From assembly GCA_900105225.1 (NCBI GenBank), contig LT629764.1, forward strand, positions 880,098 to 944,097: a stretch of 64,000 bases of DNA, given 5' to 3'. Below are positions 25,569-34,149 of the stretch, piece after piece (position 1 is the first letter of the stretch; each line of letters starts with the position of its first letter). The stretch comes from Paenibacillaceae bacterium GAS479. Its GTDB lineage: Bacteria > Bacillota > Bacilli > Paenibacillales > Paenibacillaceae. The translations under genes were made by a program, and so were the position numbers. The notes beneath the pieces were generated by a model, which had not been told where the DNA came from, ran no database searches, and worked only from the letters and a program-made list of their open reading frames with translations.

Positions 25569-27125
25569 ATGAAGGATTCTCTCACTCCAGGTCAAAATGA
25601 GCCGCAACCAAAACTGGCTGGCTCCAAACACAGCCACCATTGCAAAAAAAAGAGAAAATCCTGTATCGTCCCCTTTACATCCCTGCAGCAAACGATTTTT
25701 GAAGGGTTGTTGGATAATCTCGTTGTGGCGATTCAATCCCGTTTTGTTCCTCCTTCGGGACCGCTGCCTTCGATTCTGAAAGTGCTTCAAAATCTGGTGA
25801 ACAATCTGCCCCTCTCTCTTCGCGACAATGCAGAACTGCTGGCAGCAACTGAGCTTAATATTAACGCTTACGAGCAGTCCGAAGAATGGTCAGCTTCTCT
25901 CATTTCAGCGACCCAGCTAACGCTGACGGAGCTGTACAGCCTTAGCCTGCTCGCTTGCGTCTCCAGTACCGTCAAAGACAATTGGGTAATCACAATCAGA
26001 CTTGCCGAAACCAATCTAGCCGGTATAAGCAGCGCTGTTCCGCCTGCAATTAATGGGACAGTTCTTTCATTTACCAGCAGCACCAGTCCCATGAATCTAG
26101 CTGTTGACGGCAGATCTGGTCAGCCTACTGGCGGGGTTATTATCGGATATGGCTTTGAATCCAGGACTATTTCCGTCAGTACGAACGATAGCTCGACGAG
26201 TATTTCAATCGTTCTGGCTGACAACCTTGGCGGAAACAATTACGCTTTCTCCATGCCTCGAGGCGGAACGCTCAGTTCTATGACAGCCAGCTTTACTCTG
26301 ACCAGTCCGGCCATCTTTATAAACTCGCCCATGACCATTCAAGCTCAACTGTGCCGCTCCTCTGCCAGCGCTTCGCCTTATTCACCCTTTACAACAATTC
26401 CTGGAGCCATCGTTCCGTTGATTCCAGCTTTGTCCGGAAATTTAACTAACCTGACCTGTCAAGGCAGCTTAAACGGGCTCGATATTTCATTAAATCCAGG
26501 AGATCGATTAGTAGTTGTATTTACGGCTTCCTCGCCTCCCAACTCTTTTGCCAATCCTCCCAGCATTCTTGGAACAGGGAGTGCAAGCATTACAATCGGC
26601 GGGATGGAAGGGACGCCTCCAGCAAAGGATACGATCATACCGTTTGCAAGCTTCTCACCTGTAAATCTGGTCTTTTCGGCAAGTGACTTCTTTGGAAATG
26701 GAGCAGGAGTGGTCGGGTACGGATTCAGCGATTCGGAGCCCTATGTACCAGCCACAGAGTTGTCCCTCAATTCGTTATTCGATGAGTTCACAACCGTTTT
26801 GCCAGCTGACAGCACCTCCATAACGTCCATATCGGCTTATTTCGGAGTGCAAAGCGGTCAGACTTTGACTAGCCCGGTCAGTATTCAGGCTGTTTTATAT
26901 CGTTTTACAGATTCCACCAATATCGCCACTGCTATTTTAATAAGCTCTTTGCAACTGCCTGTACTGCAACCGGGAACATATACGAATAATTCGCCGGGTA
27001 TTTCCGGCGTTATAGAGGGTCTTACTAATATTTCGCTAACTCCAAATGAGCGTCTGGTGATGGTGTTCATCGCTACGGGCGGTTCTGTTACGGGGTGGGC
27101 GAGCGGCGGCGTATCCGTGATTTAA
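25569..27125 (+). CDS. BclB-like array protein E
   Basis: 518 residues. The start is ATG 25569, with GAGGAG 8 bases upstream; an in-frame GTG at 25563 is only 2 bases from the site. The leader is short and basic (HSHHCKKKRKSC). It belongs to the second subgroup with G: SLQQTIFEGLLDNLVVAIQ, FVPPSGPLPSILKVLQNLV, LNINAYEQSEEW, and a GGMEGTPPAKDTIIPFASF junction before the second beta domain. The C-terminus ends GWASGGVSVI. All conserved blocks are present, and there is no signal peptide. Confidence 0.85.
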   Translation: MKDSLTPGQNEPQPKLAGSKHSHHCKKKRKSCIVPFTSLQQTIFEGLLDNLVVAIQSRFVPPSGPLPSILKVLQNLVNNLPLSLRDNAELLAATELNINAYEQSEEWSASLISATQLTLTELYSLSLLACVSSTVKDNWVITIRLAETNLAGISSAVPPAINGTVLSFTSSTSPMNLAVDGRSGQPTGGVIIGYGFESRTISVSTNDSSTSISIVLADNLGGNNYAFSMPRGGTLSSMTASFTLTSPAIFINSPMTIQAQLCRSSASASPYSPFTTIPGAIVPLIPALSGNLTNLTCQGSLNGLDISLNPGDRLVVVFTASSPPNSFANPPSILGTGSASITIGGMEGTPPAKDTIIPFASFSPVNLVFSASDFFGNGAGVVGYGFSDSEPYVPATELSLNSLFDEFTTVLPADSTSITSISAYFGVQSGQTLTSPVSIQAVLYRFTDSTNIATAILISSLQLPVLQPGTYTNNSPGISGVIEGLTNISLTPNERLVMVFIATGGSVTGWASGGVSVI

Positions 27126-27129
27126 TTAG

Positions 27130-27171
27130 ATGTAGGAGCAGATATTTACCGGCTTATTGAGGATTTAATCA
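27130..27171 (+). pseudogene. Vestige of the 5' end of an array paralogue
   Basis: This 42-base stretch resembles the codons of gene D for LQEQIFSGLLTDLI (24049-24090), with about six changes and one lost base, including an in-frame TAG. It lies just before the ribosome site of gene F. It is the only trace of another copy here. Confidence 0.6.
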
Positions 27172-27192
27172 TCCTCCAAGGAGGTATCAAGC

Positions 27193-28716
27193 ATGGATTG
27201 CCAAAAAAAGAAAAGATCCTGTATCATCCTCTTTACGTCTACGCAGGAGGAAATATTTACTGATCTATTGGATAATCTGATTGCATCAATCCAGCCCTCC
27301 TTTATTGCGCCTGCTGGGCCGCTGCCCAACGTGTTTAAAGTGCTGCAAAATCTGTTCAAAAGCATGCGTCTTGGGCTCCGCGATCAAGCTGACCTGTTTG
27401 CCGCTACCGAGCTTCCCATTACCGCCTACGAGCAATCGGTAGGTTGGTCCCCGGCGTTGATAGCCGCAACTCAAACGGCATTGACCGAGTTGTACGCTTT
27501 CAGCCTGCTAGCCTGTGTATCCAGCCCCGTCAAAGATGACTGGGTAAACAAAATCAGGCTCGCCGAAACCAATCTAGCCGGAGTTTCAGGCGCTGTTCCT
27601 CCCGTCATAACAGGCACGACCCTCACCCTTGATGGAGGCAATGAAGTCACCGCCCTAAGTTATGACGTCACTACACTCCTACCTTCTGAAGGGGCGATTC
27701 CTGGTATTGGATTCACATCCGTCAGTATACCTGTTACAACGGATAGCACCGACCGTAATGTGTCCGTCGATTTGACGAGCCAGCAGCCTTCAGCACACTA
27801 TTATGCTTTTTCGATGCCGGTTGCAGGGACAATTACCGAAATGACGGCTGAGTTTATACCAAATAACTACCGTATCGAAGAGGCTGCTTATACAGTTCGC
27901 GCTCAACTATGCCGGGCTACTGGTATCGTTTCGCCTTATGAACCACTTGCCGGCATTCCGGAAACACAATTTCTACTACTACCTCCCTTGACCGGCAGTA
28001 CTGCCGGAGTTATTTGCCAGGGAACTCTGAACAATATTAACTTTTCCCTCGCTGCGGAGGATCGGTTAGTCGTTGTATTTACGATCTCATCGACCAAGGA
28101 GCCTACCCCTAATCCTAACCCGACTACCATTCAGGGGACTTTGAGCGCAACCATTACAATCGTACCTGCAGAGGGGCCCCCCTCTTCATTCGGCCCTATT
28201 ATCCCGTTTGCCAGCCAACAATTGATCACTTTGGAGACGGATAATACAGGGCTTGCTGCTAACGCGGGGATAGTCGGCTTTGGATTCAGCGTTAATGTGC
28301 CTATTCCAGCTGGTGGGACACCGATTGTAGTGCCCTCCGCTCTAAACAACTTTGCCGTCTCTGTTCCGGACGGGGGAACGGCTAAGTCCATTGCGGCTTA
28401 TTTAGGTGCTCTAAGCGGGCAAACTCTGTCCCAATCCCTTACCTTGGCTGTCGGGCTGTATCAGTACGATCCTTCCAACAATACGGTCACATTAATTGAT
28501 GAAGATGGCCAATTATTTATTTCTGTCCCTGCTGGTACCTATACGGAAAGCTCACCTAGCATTCATGGCATTATAGCCGGTCTCTCCGTCGTAATCGAAC
28601 CTGGAACTCAATTGGTGCTGCTGTTTGCAACCATTGTGAACGATGCTCCGCAAGGTTTGACTTCACTCGAGGGCTGGGCGAGCGGTGGCGTAAGGATTGC
28701 TCCTGGTCCTCCTTGA
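27193..28716 (+). CDS. BclB-like array protein F
   Basis: 507 residues. The leader is cut to MDCQKKKRSC before IILFTSTQEEIFTDLLDNL. The helical domain follows the A/D subgroup (FKSMRLGLRDQADLF, LPITAYEQSVGW). The first beta domain is more diverged (HYYAFSMPVAGTITEMTAEF, VRAQLCRATGIVSPYEP), and the second has SIAAYLGALSGQ and LEGWASGGVRIAPGPP. The ATG has AAGGAGG 8 bases upstream. Only 44 bases separate it from the broken gene G. Confidence 0.85.
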   Translation: MDCQKKKRSCIILFTSTQEEIFTDLLDNLIASIQPSFIAPAGPLPNVFKVLQNLFKSMRLGLRDQADLFAATELPITAYEQSVGWSPALIAATQTALTELYAFSLLACVSSPVKDDWVNKIRLAETNLAGVSGAVPPVITGTTLTLDGGNEVTALSYDVTTLLPSEGAIPGIGFTSVSIPVTTDSTDRNVSVDLTSQQPSAHYYAFSMPVAGTITEMTAEFIPNNYRIEEAAYTVRAQLCRATGIVSPYEPLAGIPETQFLLLPPLTGSTAGVICQGTLNNINFSLAAEDRLVVVFTISSTKEPTPNPNPTTIQGTLSATITIVPAEGPPSSFGPIIPFASQQLITLETDNTGLAANAGIVGFGFSVNVPIPAGGTPIVVPSALNNFAVSVPDGGTAKSIAAYLGALSGQTLSQSLTLAVGLYQYDPSNNTVTLIDEDGQLFISVPAGTYTESSPSIHGIIAGLSVVIEPGTQLVLLFATIVNDAPQGLTSLEGWASGGVRIAPGPP

Positions 28717-28760
28717 CTGCGCATAAGCGGCTATGAAATCTTCAAGGAGTGGTGTCAATT

Positions 28761-30081
28761 ATGGATTTCCGTATTCCGAACCTTAATGACCCGCAACCCA
28801 TTTCACATGATGCTAATTTTAACAAGCCTTGCAATAAAAGGAGGAGGTCCTGTATTGTCCCCCTTACTTCCCTGCAAGAAACTATTTTTAAAGGGCTGCT
28901 GGACGATCTAGTGATCGCCATTCAGTCCAATTTTGTTCCTCCATCGGGACCGCTTCCTTCCATCCTGAAAGTGTTTCAAAATCTGGTGGACAGCCTGTCC
29001 CTCTCTCTTGGCGACAAGGCGGACCTGTTGGCGGCAACTGAGCTTAATATTACCGCCTACGAGCAATCTGAAGAATGGTCCACTGCCCTTATTGCAGCAA
29101 CTCAGCAGACGCTGACCGAGCTATACAGCCTCAGCTTGCTTGCCTGTGTTTCGAGCGCAGTTAAAGATAACTGGACCAGCACAATCAGGCTCGCAGAAAC
29201 TAATCTTGCCGATATTACCGGTGCTGTACCGCCAGTAGTAGACACCGGAACCGTATTATCGTTTACAAGCGGCTTCGGCCCGATGGATTTAAGCTTGAAC
29301 GGTAGAAGCGGGCTGCCTACCGGTGGCGTCATTATCGGATCCGGATTTCAATCCAGAAATATATCCATCACTTCGGATGACAGCACAGCGAATATTGCCA
29401 TCATTCTGGCCGATAGTTTGGGCGGAAACAACTACGCTTTTTCTATGCCCCATGGAGGAACGCTCAATTCTATAACCGCCAGCTTCACCTTAACAAGCCC
29501 GCCTGTCTTAATACGTTCACCGATAACGATTCAAGCCCAGCTATGCCGTTCTGCTCCCAATGCGTCCCCTTACTCACCATGTACAACCATTCCCGGAGCC
29601 ATTGTCTCGCTTATTCCATCCTTATCCGGAAACTCTTCCGGCCTAACCTGCCAAGGCAGCTTAGACGGGCTTAGTATTCCGTTAAATCCCAGAGATCGGC
29701 TAGTAGTCGTGTTTACAGCCTCCTCAGCTCCTAACTCATTAACAAACCCTACGGACATATTTGGAGCAGGTGCTGCAAGCATCACGATTGGCGGCATGGA
29801 AGGAACGCCTCCGTCGAATGAAAAAATCATCCCGTTTGCAAGCTTTTCCCCCATATTCAACCAATTCGGCAACCGCCATTTTAAGAACCTCCATTCAGCT
29901 CCCCGTGCTGCAGCCGGGCACTTATACGGATGATTCGCCCGGCGTATCCGGCGTAGTGAATGGCCTTAACATTTCAATCCCTCCCTCCAGTCGTCTAGTG
30001 TTGGTATTCATTGCTAAGGGAGGCCCTGTTACAGGGTGGGCGAGCGGCGGCATTTCCATCTCACCGTCTAGTTTGGCTTGA
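28761..30081 (+). pseudogene. BclB-like array copy G, broken by an internal deletion
   Basis: A full start (ATG 28761 with AAGGAG upstream; leader NKPCNKRRRSC), helical domain and first beta domain closely match gene E, including GGMEGTPPSNEKIIPFASFSP. At about 29852-29857 the sequence jumps from FASFSP to YSTNSATAILRTSIQLP, which in E lies about 250 bases further on. The jump changes frame, so translation stops at 29933; the rest of the second domain (LPVLQPGTYTDDSPG, VTGWASGGISISPS) is intact in the other frame to 30081. A truncated protein of about 390 residues could still be made. Confidence 0.85.
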
Positions 30082-30088
30082 AGGACAT

Positions 30089-30133
30089 AAGGGTCAGCTT
30101 TAGGTCAGATTAATGACTTAAGGCTGGCCCCTT
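30089..30133 (+). terminator. Probable terminator of the A-G transcript
   Basis: Arms 30089-30102 and 30119-30133 pair as AAGGGTCAGC-TTTA with TAAGGCTGGCCCCTT (one mismatch, one bulge), with a 16-base loop. It follows the G stop and precedes copy 2 of the upstream block. The T run is weak. Confidence 0.5.
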
Positions 30134-30142
30134 CACCTCTAT

Positions 30143-30199
30143 CGCGTCTTTAAACAAGCCTGAAGGACATACAAATAATATAGTTGCTTCAACAGGAGG
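30143..30199 (+). promoter_or_regulatory. Repeated upstream block, copy 2 (before array gene H)
   Basis: GCGTCTTTAAACAAGCCTG, then GACATACAAATAATA, AGTTGCTTC and AGGAGGTAT. It matches the block at 31923 over the first 22 bases without change and the block at 18971 over AAACAAGCC and ACATACAAATAATA. The ribosome site is the end of the block and serves gene H directly. Confidence 0.6.
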
Positions 30200-30204
30200 T
30201 ATAG

Positions 30205-31779
30205 ATGATTATGGATCGTATTAATCCAAGTAAGAAGGCTCTGATTTCACATAGGCCTCATAACGCTGATCTTTGCAAGCCTTGCAAAAAAACGAAAAGA
30301 CCATGCCTCGTCGCCTTTACGCCGCTTCAGGCGGATATTTTCGAGGGGCTGCTGGATGATCTATCAATAGCCATATCAAACTTATTTCTCCCACCAACAG
30401 GACCGCTCCCGTCTGTCCTTAAAGCATTGCAAAATCTGATTGTTGAGCTTCCACTGACGCTGGGCACTCAGGCCGATTTGCTTGCAGCCACTGAGCTGGC
30501 TATTACCGCTTATCAGCAGTCGAATGATTGGAGTTCGGCCGCTATAGCTTCGACCCAGATCGTGCTCACAGACCTTTACGCCCTCAGCCTGGTCGCATGT
30601 GTTTCTAGTTCCGTTAAGGATGGGTGGGTCATTCGGGTTCGGAACGCCGAAACCAATCTGTCTGGAATTGAAAGCGTCGTTCCTCCTGTTATTTCTGGAA
30701 CAACTCTTACCTTTAATGGCGGCGATCAACCTATGGTTTTAAGTTTCAATAGAAATACCGGTTTGCCAACGGAAGGAGCAATAGTAGGAAGTGGTTTTGT
30801 GTCCCAAAGCATCCCCGTTACTACGGATGCAGCCGCCCAAAATCTTTCAATCGTGCTGGCCGACAACGCTGGGGGAAATAACTATGCGTTTTCCATGCCA
30901 GAAGCAGGAACGCTCACTGCCATATCCGGTATTTTCTTTCCAAGCGGTAACCTTGTTGTCAACGGTCCGCCCATTACGATTCAAGCTCAATTGTGCCGCT
31001 CTTTTCCTGGCGATTCGCCCTATACTCCGTTTGTTGCTATTCCAGGAACAACAGTCCAACTGATTCCATCCTTATCGGGGAATGTGGCCGGATTCGGTTG
31101 TGCAAACAGCCTAACCGGACTCAATATTCCCTTAAATCCGGAGGATCGCCTCGTTATTGTATTTTCGATATTTACTGACGGAGCAGCCACCGTCGATCCT
31201 ATAACCATTGTGGGTACTGCGATCGGTGTTCTCGTGATTGCACCAGTAAATCCCGCTTTGACTAGCCCTATTATTCCGATTGCCAGTCATTTGCCGGTAA
31301 ATCTGAGTTTTGGCCCTTCTACTCCAACCAACGTTGGAATAGTCGGTTTTGGATTCAGCGATAATGAACCGTTTCAGTCGTTTGGATCACCAATCATTGT
31401 AAATCCGTTAATTAACGGATTTATCACTCCCATTACAGAAGCGGGAACGATTACGTCAATTTCGGCGTACTTCGGTATTGAAGGTAATCAAACCCTACTA
31501 AGCCCCATAAATATCCTTGTCGAGGTATATCTATACACGCCTGCAAACAATACCGCTACCCCAATTGGATCCACACAATTTATACTTGCTACTTTGCAAC
31601 CCGGAACTTTTACAACAGCTACCCCAGGCGTTCATAATCTTCACACCACATTTTCCCCTCCCCTCGTCCCAGGGGATTTCTTAATTATGGTGTTTACCGC
31701 ATTAGGACTTGGGACAACAAGCGGATCGATAGCAGGATGGGTGAGCGGCGGCATTTCCATCTTACCTAGTTCGACCTAA
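30205..31779 (+). CDS. BclB-like array protein H
   Basis: 524 residues. Two starts are possible: ATG 30205 (5 bases after GGAGG) and ATG 30211 (11 bases); the first is listed. The leader is HRPHNADLCKPCKKTKRPC. The helical domain has LVAFTPLQADIFEGLLDDL but FLPPTGPLPSVLKALQNL and LAITAYQQSNDW, and lies between the two subgroups. The first beta domain has NNYAFSMPEAGT and IQAQLCRSFPGDSPYTPF; the second ends AGWVSGGISILPSST, with Val in place of the usual Ala. It has its own upstream block and a terminator on each side, so it is transcribed alone. Confidence 0.85.
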   Translation: MIMDRINPSKKALISHRPHNADLCKPCKKTKRPCLVAFTPLQADIFEGLLDDLSIAISNLFLPPTGPLPSVLKALQNLIVELPLTLGTQADLLAATELAITAYQQSNDWSSAAIASTQIVLTDLYALSLVACVSSSVKDGWVIRVRNAETNLSGIESVVPPVISGTTLTFNGGDQPMVLSFNRNTGLPTEGAIVGSGFVSQSIPVTTDAAAQNLSIVLADNAGGNNYAFSMPEAGTLTAISGIFFPSGNLVVNGPPITIQAQLCRSFPGDSPYTPFVAIPGTTVQLIPSLSGNVAGFGCANSLTGLNIPLNPEDRLVIVFSIFTDGAATVDPITIVGTAIGVLVIAPVNPALTSPIIPIASHLPVNLSFGPSTPTNVGIVGFGFSDNEPFQSFGSPIIVNPLINGFITPITEAGTITSISAYFGIEGNQTLLSPINILVEVYLYTPANNTATPIGSTQFILATLQPGTFTTATPGVHNLHTTFSPPLVPGDFLIMVFTALGLGTTSGSIAGWVSGGISILPSST

Positions 31780-31785
31780 CAATAT

Positions 31786-31838
31786 AAGGACCAGCCATAG
31801 ATTAGCTTTATGACGCTTTATGACCTATGGCTGTTCTT
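31786..31838 (+). terminator. Probable terminator of gene H
   Basis: Arms 31786-31800 and 31825-31838 pair over CAGCCATAG/CTATGGCTG, extended imperfectly, with a 24-base loop that shares TTAGCTTTATGAC-like text with the hairpin after gene G. The following TTCTTTA is a weak T run. Confidence 0.45.
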
Positions 31839-31922
31839 TATCTATGCACAAAAATGGCAATGCAGGCTGTGGAAACCATATTGAACACAACGTCAACTAG
31901 TTATCTTGCGGCTTGCCCTAAG

Positions 31923-31979
31923 CGCGTCTTTAAACAAGCCTGAAATACATACAGTTATACAGTTGCTTTAAAGAGGAGG
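31923..31979 (+). promoter_or_regulatory. Repeated upstream block, copy 3 (before array gene I)
   Basis: GCGTCTTTAAACAAGCCTG, then AAATACATACAGTTATACAG, TTGCTTTAAA and GAGGAGGC. CATACAGT fits the SigE minus-10 consensus (CATACAnT). The ribosome site in the block has no start codon after it (ATA ACG in the place of the start); the real start of gene I is 70 bases further, behind a second site. Confidence 0.55.
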
Positions 31980-32047
31980 CATTTCTATAACGATTGGTTT
32001 AACTTAACAGCATAAGGTTCCCGCAATCCATTAGAGGAGGAGTCACT

Positions 32048-33622
32048 TTGAACCATATTTCCGGTACAAAAACAAAACCTGTTTCCTACAAACCGCATTC
32101 TCATGAGCATTGCAAGCCTTGTCCAAAACCACCGCAGAGGAACTGCCTCATCCCTTTCACACCGTTGCAAGCCGATATTTTTGAGGGACTTCTGGATGAT
32201 CTGATCGCTTCCATTCAATCTATCTATATCCCTCCTGCCGGCCCCTTGCCCGATGTGCTCAAGATACTTCAAAATCTGTTCAAAGACATGCGGCTCACGC
32301 TGCGTGACCAAGCCGCCCTATTTGCTGCCACCGAGCTGAATATTACCGCTTATGAACAATCCGAGGGTTGGTCTGACGCTCTTATTGCCGCTACGAGTCA
32401 GACGCTCACCGAACTGTACGCCTTTAGTCTGCTGGCCTGTGTATCCAGTCCAGTAAAAGATGGTTGGGTCATCCGAATTCGATCAGCCGAAACGAACTTA
32501 GCCGGCATATCCAATTTCGTACCGCCTGCCACCCCAGGAACACTCCTAGTATTGGACGGCGGGGAAATTCCCGCTTCACTCAGCTTAAACGGTTTAACGG
32601 GCCTGCCGGCACAAGGTGCAATTCCGATCATCAATTTCACATCGGAAAGTATACCCGTCACGTCTGACAGTACAGGGCAAACCGTATCCATTGTGCTTGC
32701 CAATAATTTCGGGGGAAACAACTTGGCCTTTTCCGTGCCCGAGTCAAGCACCATTACAACCATTACAGCAAGCTTTTCTCCGGAGCCCACTACGGTTTCA
32801 GGCGCAACGATTACGGTCCAAGTCCAGCTTTGTCGGGCTTTGCCGGATGTCTCCCTTTACCAGCCTCTTGTCGCCATCCCAGGAACGGTTGCTTCTTTAC
32901 ACCCGGTCTTATTTGGAACCATATCGGAAAGTTTCACATGCCAAGTCAGCCAAACTGGACTCAATATCCCTGCAAATGCTGAAGATCGGCTCGTGCTCGT
33001 ATTTACAATCTCTTCTTCCCAACCAAACCCCGTTCCCAACACCATTATTGGCACGCTTGAGGGAGCCATAACTTTTGTACCCTCCGAAGGGGTAGCAATC
33101 GGTCAAATTGTACCTTTTGCCAGCCGGCTTACAGTTGATTTGTCTGGAAATGCAACCGCAAATGCTATAACTCTCGGAGTCGTAGGCTTTGGAAACAGCA
33201 ACACTCAATTTAATTCTAATCCGGCGACTCTTAGCCCAGTTGATGCGAGCGGCTTCAATACGTTCACCGTCCCGATCCAAGAGAACGGAACGCTTACCTC
33301 GATAGCCGCCTATTTTAGCCTGACAAGCGGATCAAAATTACCCGAATCTCCTGCCACTGTAGTGGCAGTGTACCGGTTCACAAATACAAACAATGAAGCA
33401 ACTGTCTTGAGTTTTGATGCAATTATGAATTTGACTGTTTTTCCGCCTGGCACATACACGGAATCATCTCCTGGCGTGCACGGAATCCTAACCGGATTGA
33501 ACGTTCCTGTCAATGCTGGCGACCGTTTACTGATCGTATTTTCGATGAATTTTACTTTCGTTGCCGGAGCAGCAACGGGCTGGGGAAGTGGTGGCGCCTT
33601 TATCGAGCTTAATTCCGATTGA
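32048..33622 (+). CDS. BclB-like array protein I (last array gene)
   Basis: 524 residues, starting at a TTG with GAGGAGGAG 6 bases upstream, the same AGGAGGAGTC form as gene A. The leader is HSHEHCKPCPKPPQRNC. The helical domain and first beta domain belong with B and C (LNITAYEQSEGWSDALIAATSQ, NNLAFSVPESST). The second beta domain is the most diverged in the array (TVVAVYRFTNTNNEATVL, TGWGSGGAFIELNSD). It has its own upstream block, and a good terminator at 33633 closes the array. Confidence 0.85.
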   Translation: MNHISGTKTKPVSYKPHSHEHCKPCPKPPQRNCLIPFTPLQADIFEGLLDDLIASIQSIYIPPAGPLPDVLKILQNLFKDMRLTLRDQAALFAATELNITAYEQSEGWSDALIAATSQTLTELYAFSLLACVSSPVKDGWVIRIRSAETNLAGISNFVPPATPGTLLVLDGGEIPASLSLNGLTGLPAQGAIPIINFTSESIPVTSDSTGQTVSIVLANNFGGNNLAFSVPESSTITTITASFSPEPTTVSGATITVQVQLCRALPDVSLYQPLVAIPGTVASLHPVLFGTISESFTCQVSQTGLNIPANAEDRLVLVFTISSSQPNPVPNTIIGTLEGAITFVPSEGVAIGQIVPFASRLTVDLSGNATANAITLGVVGFGNSNTQFNSNPATLSPVDASGFNTFTVPIQENGTLTSIAAYFSLTSGSKLPESPATVVAVYRFTNTNNEATVLSFDAIMNLTVFPPGTYTESSPGVHGILTGLNVPVNAGDRLLIVFSMNFTFVAGAATGWGSGGAFIELNSD

Positions 33623-33632
33623 AAGCACACGG

Positions 33633-33670
33633 GGTTTGGAAGATGTCATGGAAATGACGCCTTCCAGACC
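33633..33670 (+). terminator. Terminator closing the array
   Basis: Arms 33633-33649 and 33654-33670 (17 bases, one mismatch and two G-U pairs) with a 4-base loop, then TTTGCTTGTTTT. Its core is shared with the hairpin at 36923. Confidence 0.75.
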
Positions 33671-34149
33671 TTTGCTTGTTTTGGCGAATCCAATGAAACT
33701 CGCTTGTTTAGTGGTTGGCCGTTCTCGGACAAGCCTTAATTCGATCACTGTTTTTTTACGCAGCCTTAAATTAATAATTGCCTGTCTATATTTTACCCAA
33801 TTATTTGGCGCATTTTTTTATTTTTTTAATGTAATTTCGATCATAATCTATTATTTTAGACAAAAATATACACCAAAAAATCCATTGATTGGCATAGGTA
33901 CATCATTTATAATCAAAATGCACAGATCAAATTTTTCCGTAAATACAACAATTATTTGCGCCAAATTATTTATATAAAGGAGGGTTGTTCATGTAAGCGT
34001 TCTATTTTTGCCTCGTACTCGTATAAGTCTTCTAATCTCCCCCTCCAACTATCCACTTGAAAAACTACCTTACCAAGCCACCCAACGTATGTTATCGCAG
34101 ACCGGATTTACGCGTTTCACTATCCCTTCATGTAAGGAGAGTGTCCCTT
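33671..34149. other. AT-rich intergenic region before the GH114 gene
   Basis: Very AT-rich with many T and A runs, probably holding the GH114 promoter. An AAGGAGG at 33977-33983 is followed by ATG-TAA (33991-33996), a start directly followed by a stop. The open frame from 33561 to 33977 is hydrophobic only because of AT-rich codons and has no ribosome site. I see no other gene. Confidence 0.5.

Noticed and set aside
19072-33622. Collagen-like or S-layer protein array
   Set aside because: No Gly-X-Y repeats, no SLH domains and no signal peptides were seen; BclB-like C-terminal domains fit better.
33561-33977. Hydrophobic frame after gene I
   Set aside because: It starts inside gene I, crosses the terminator and looks membrane-like only because the DNA is AT-rich.
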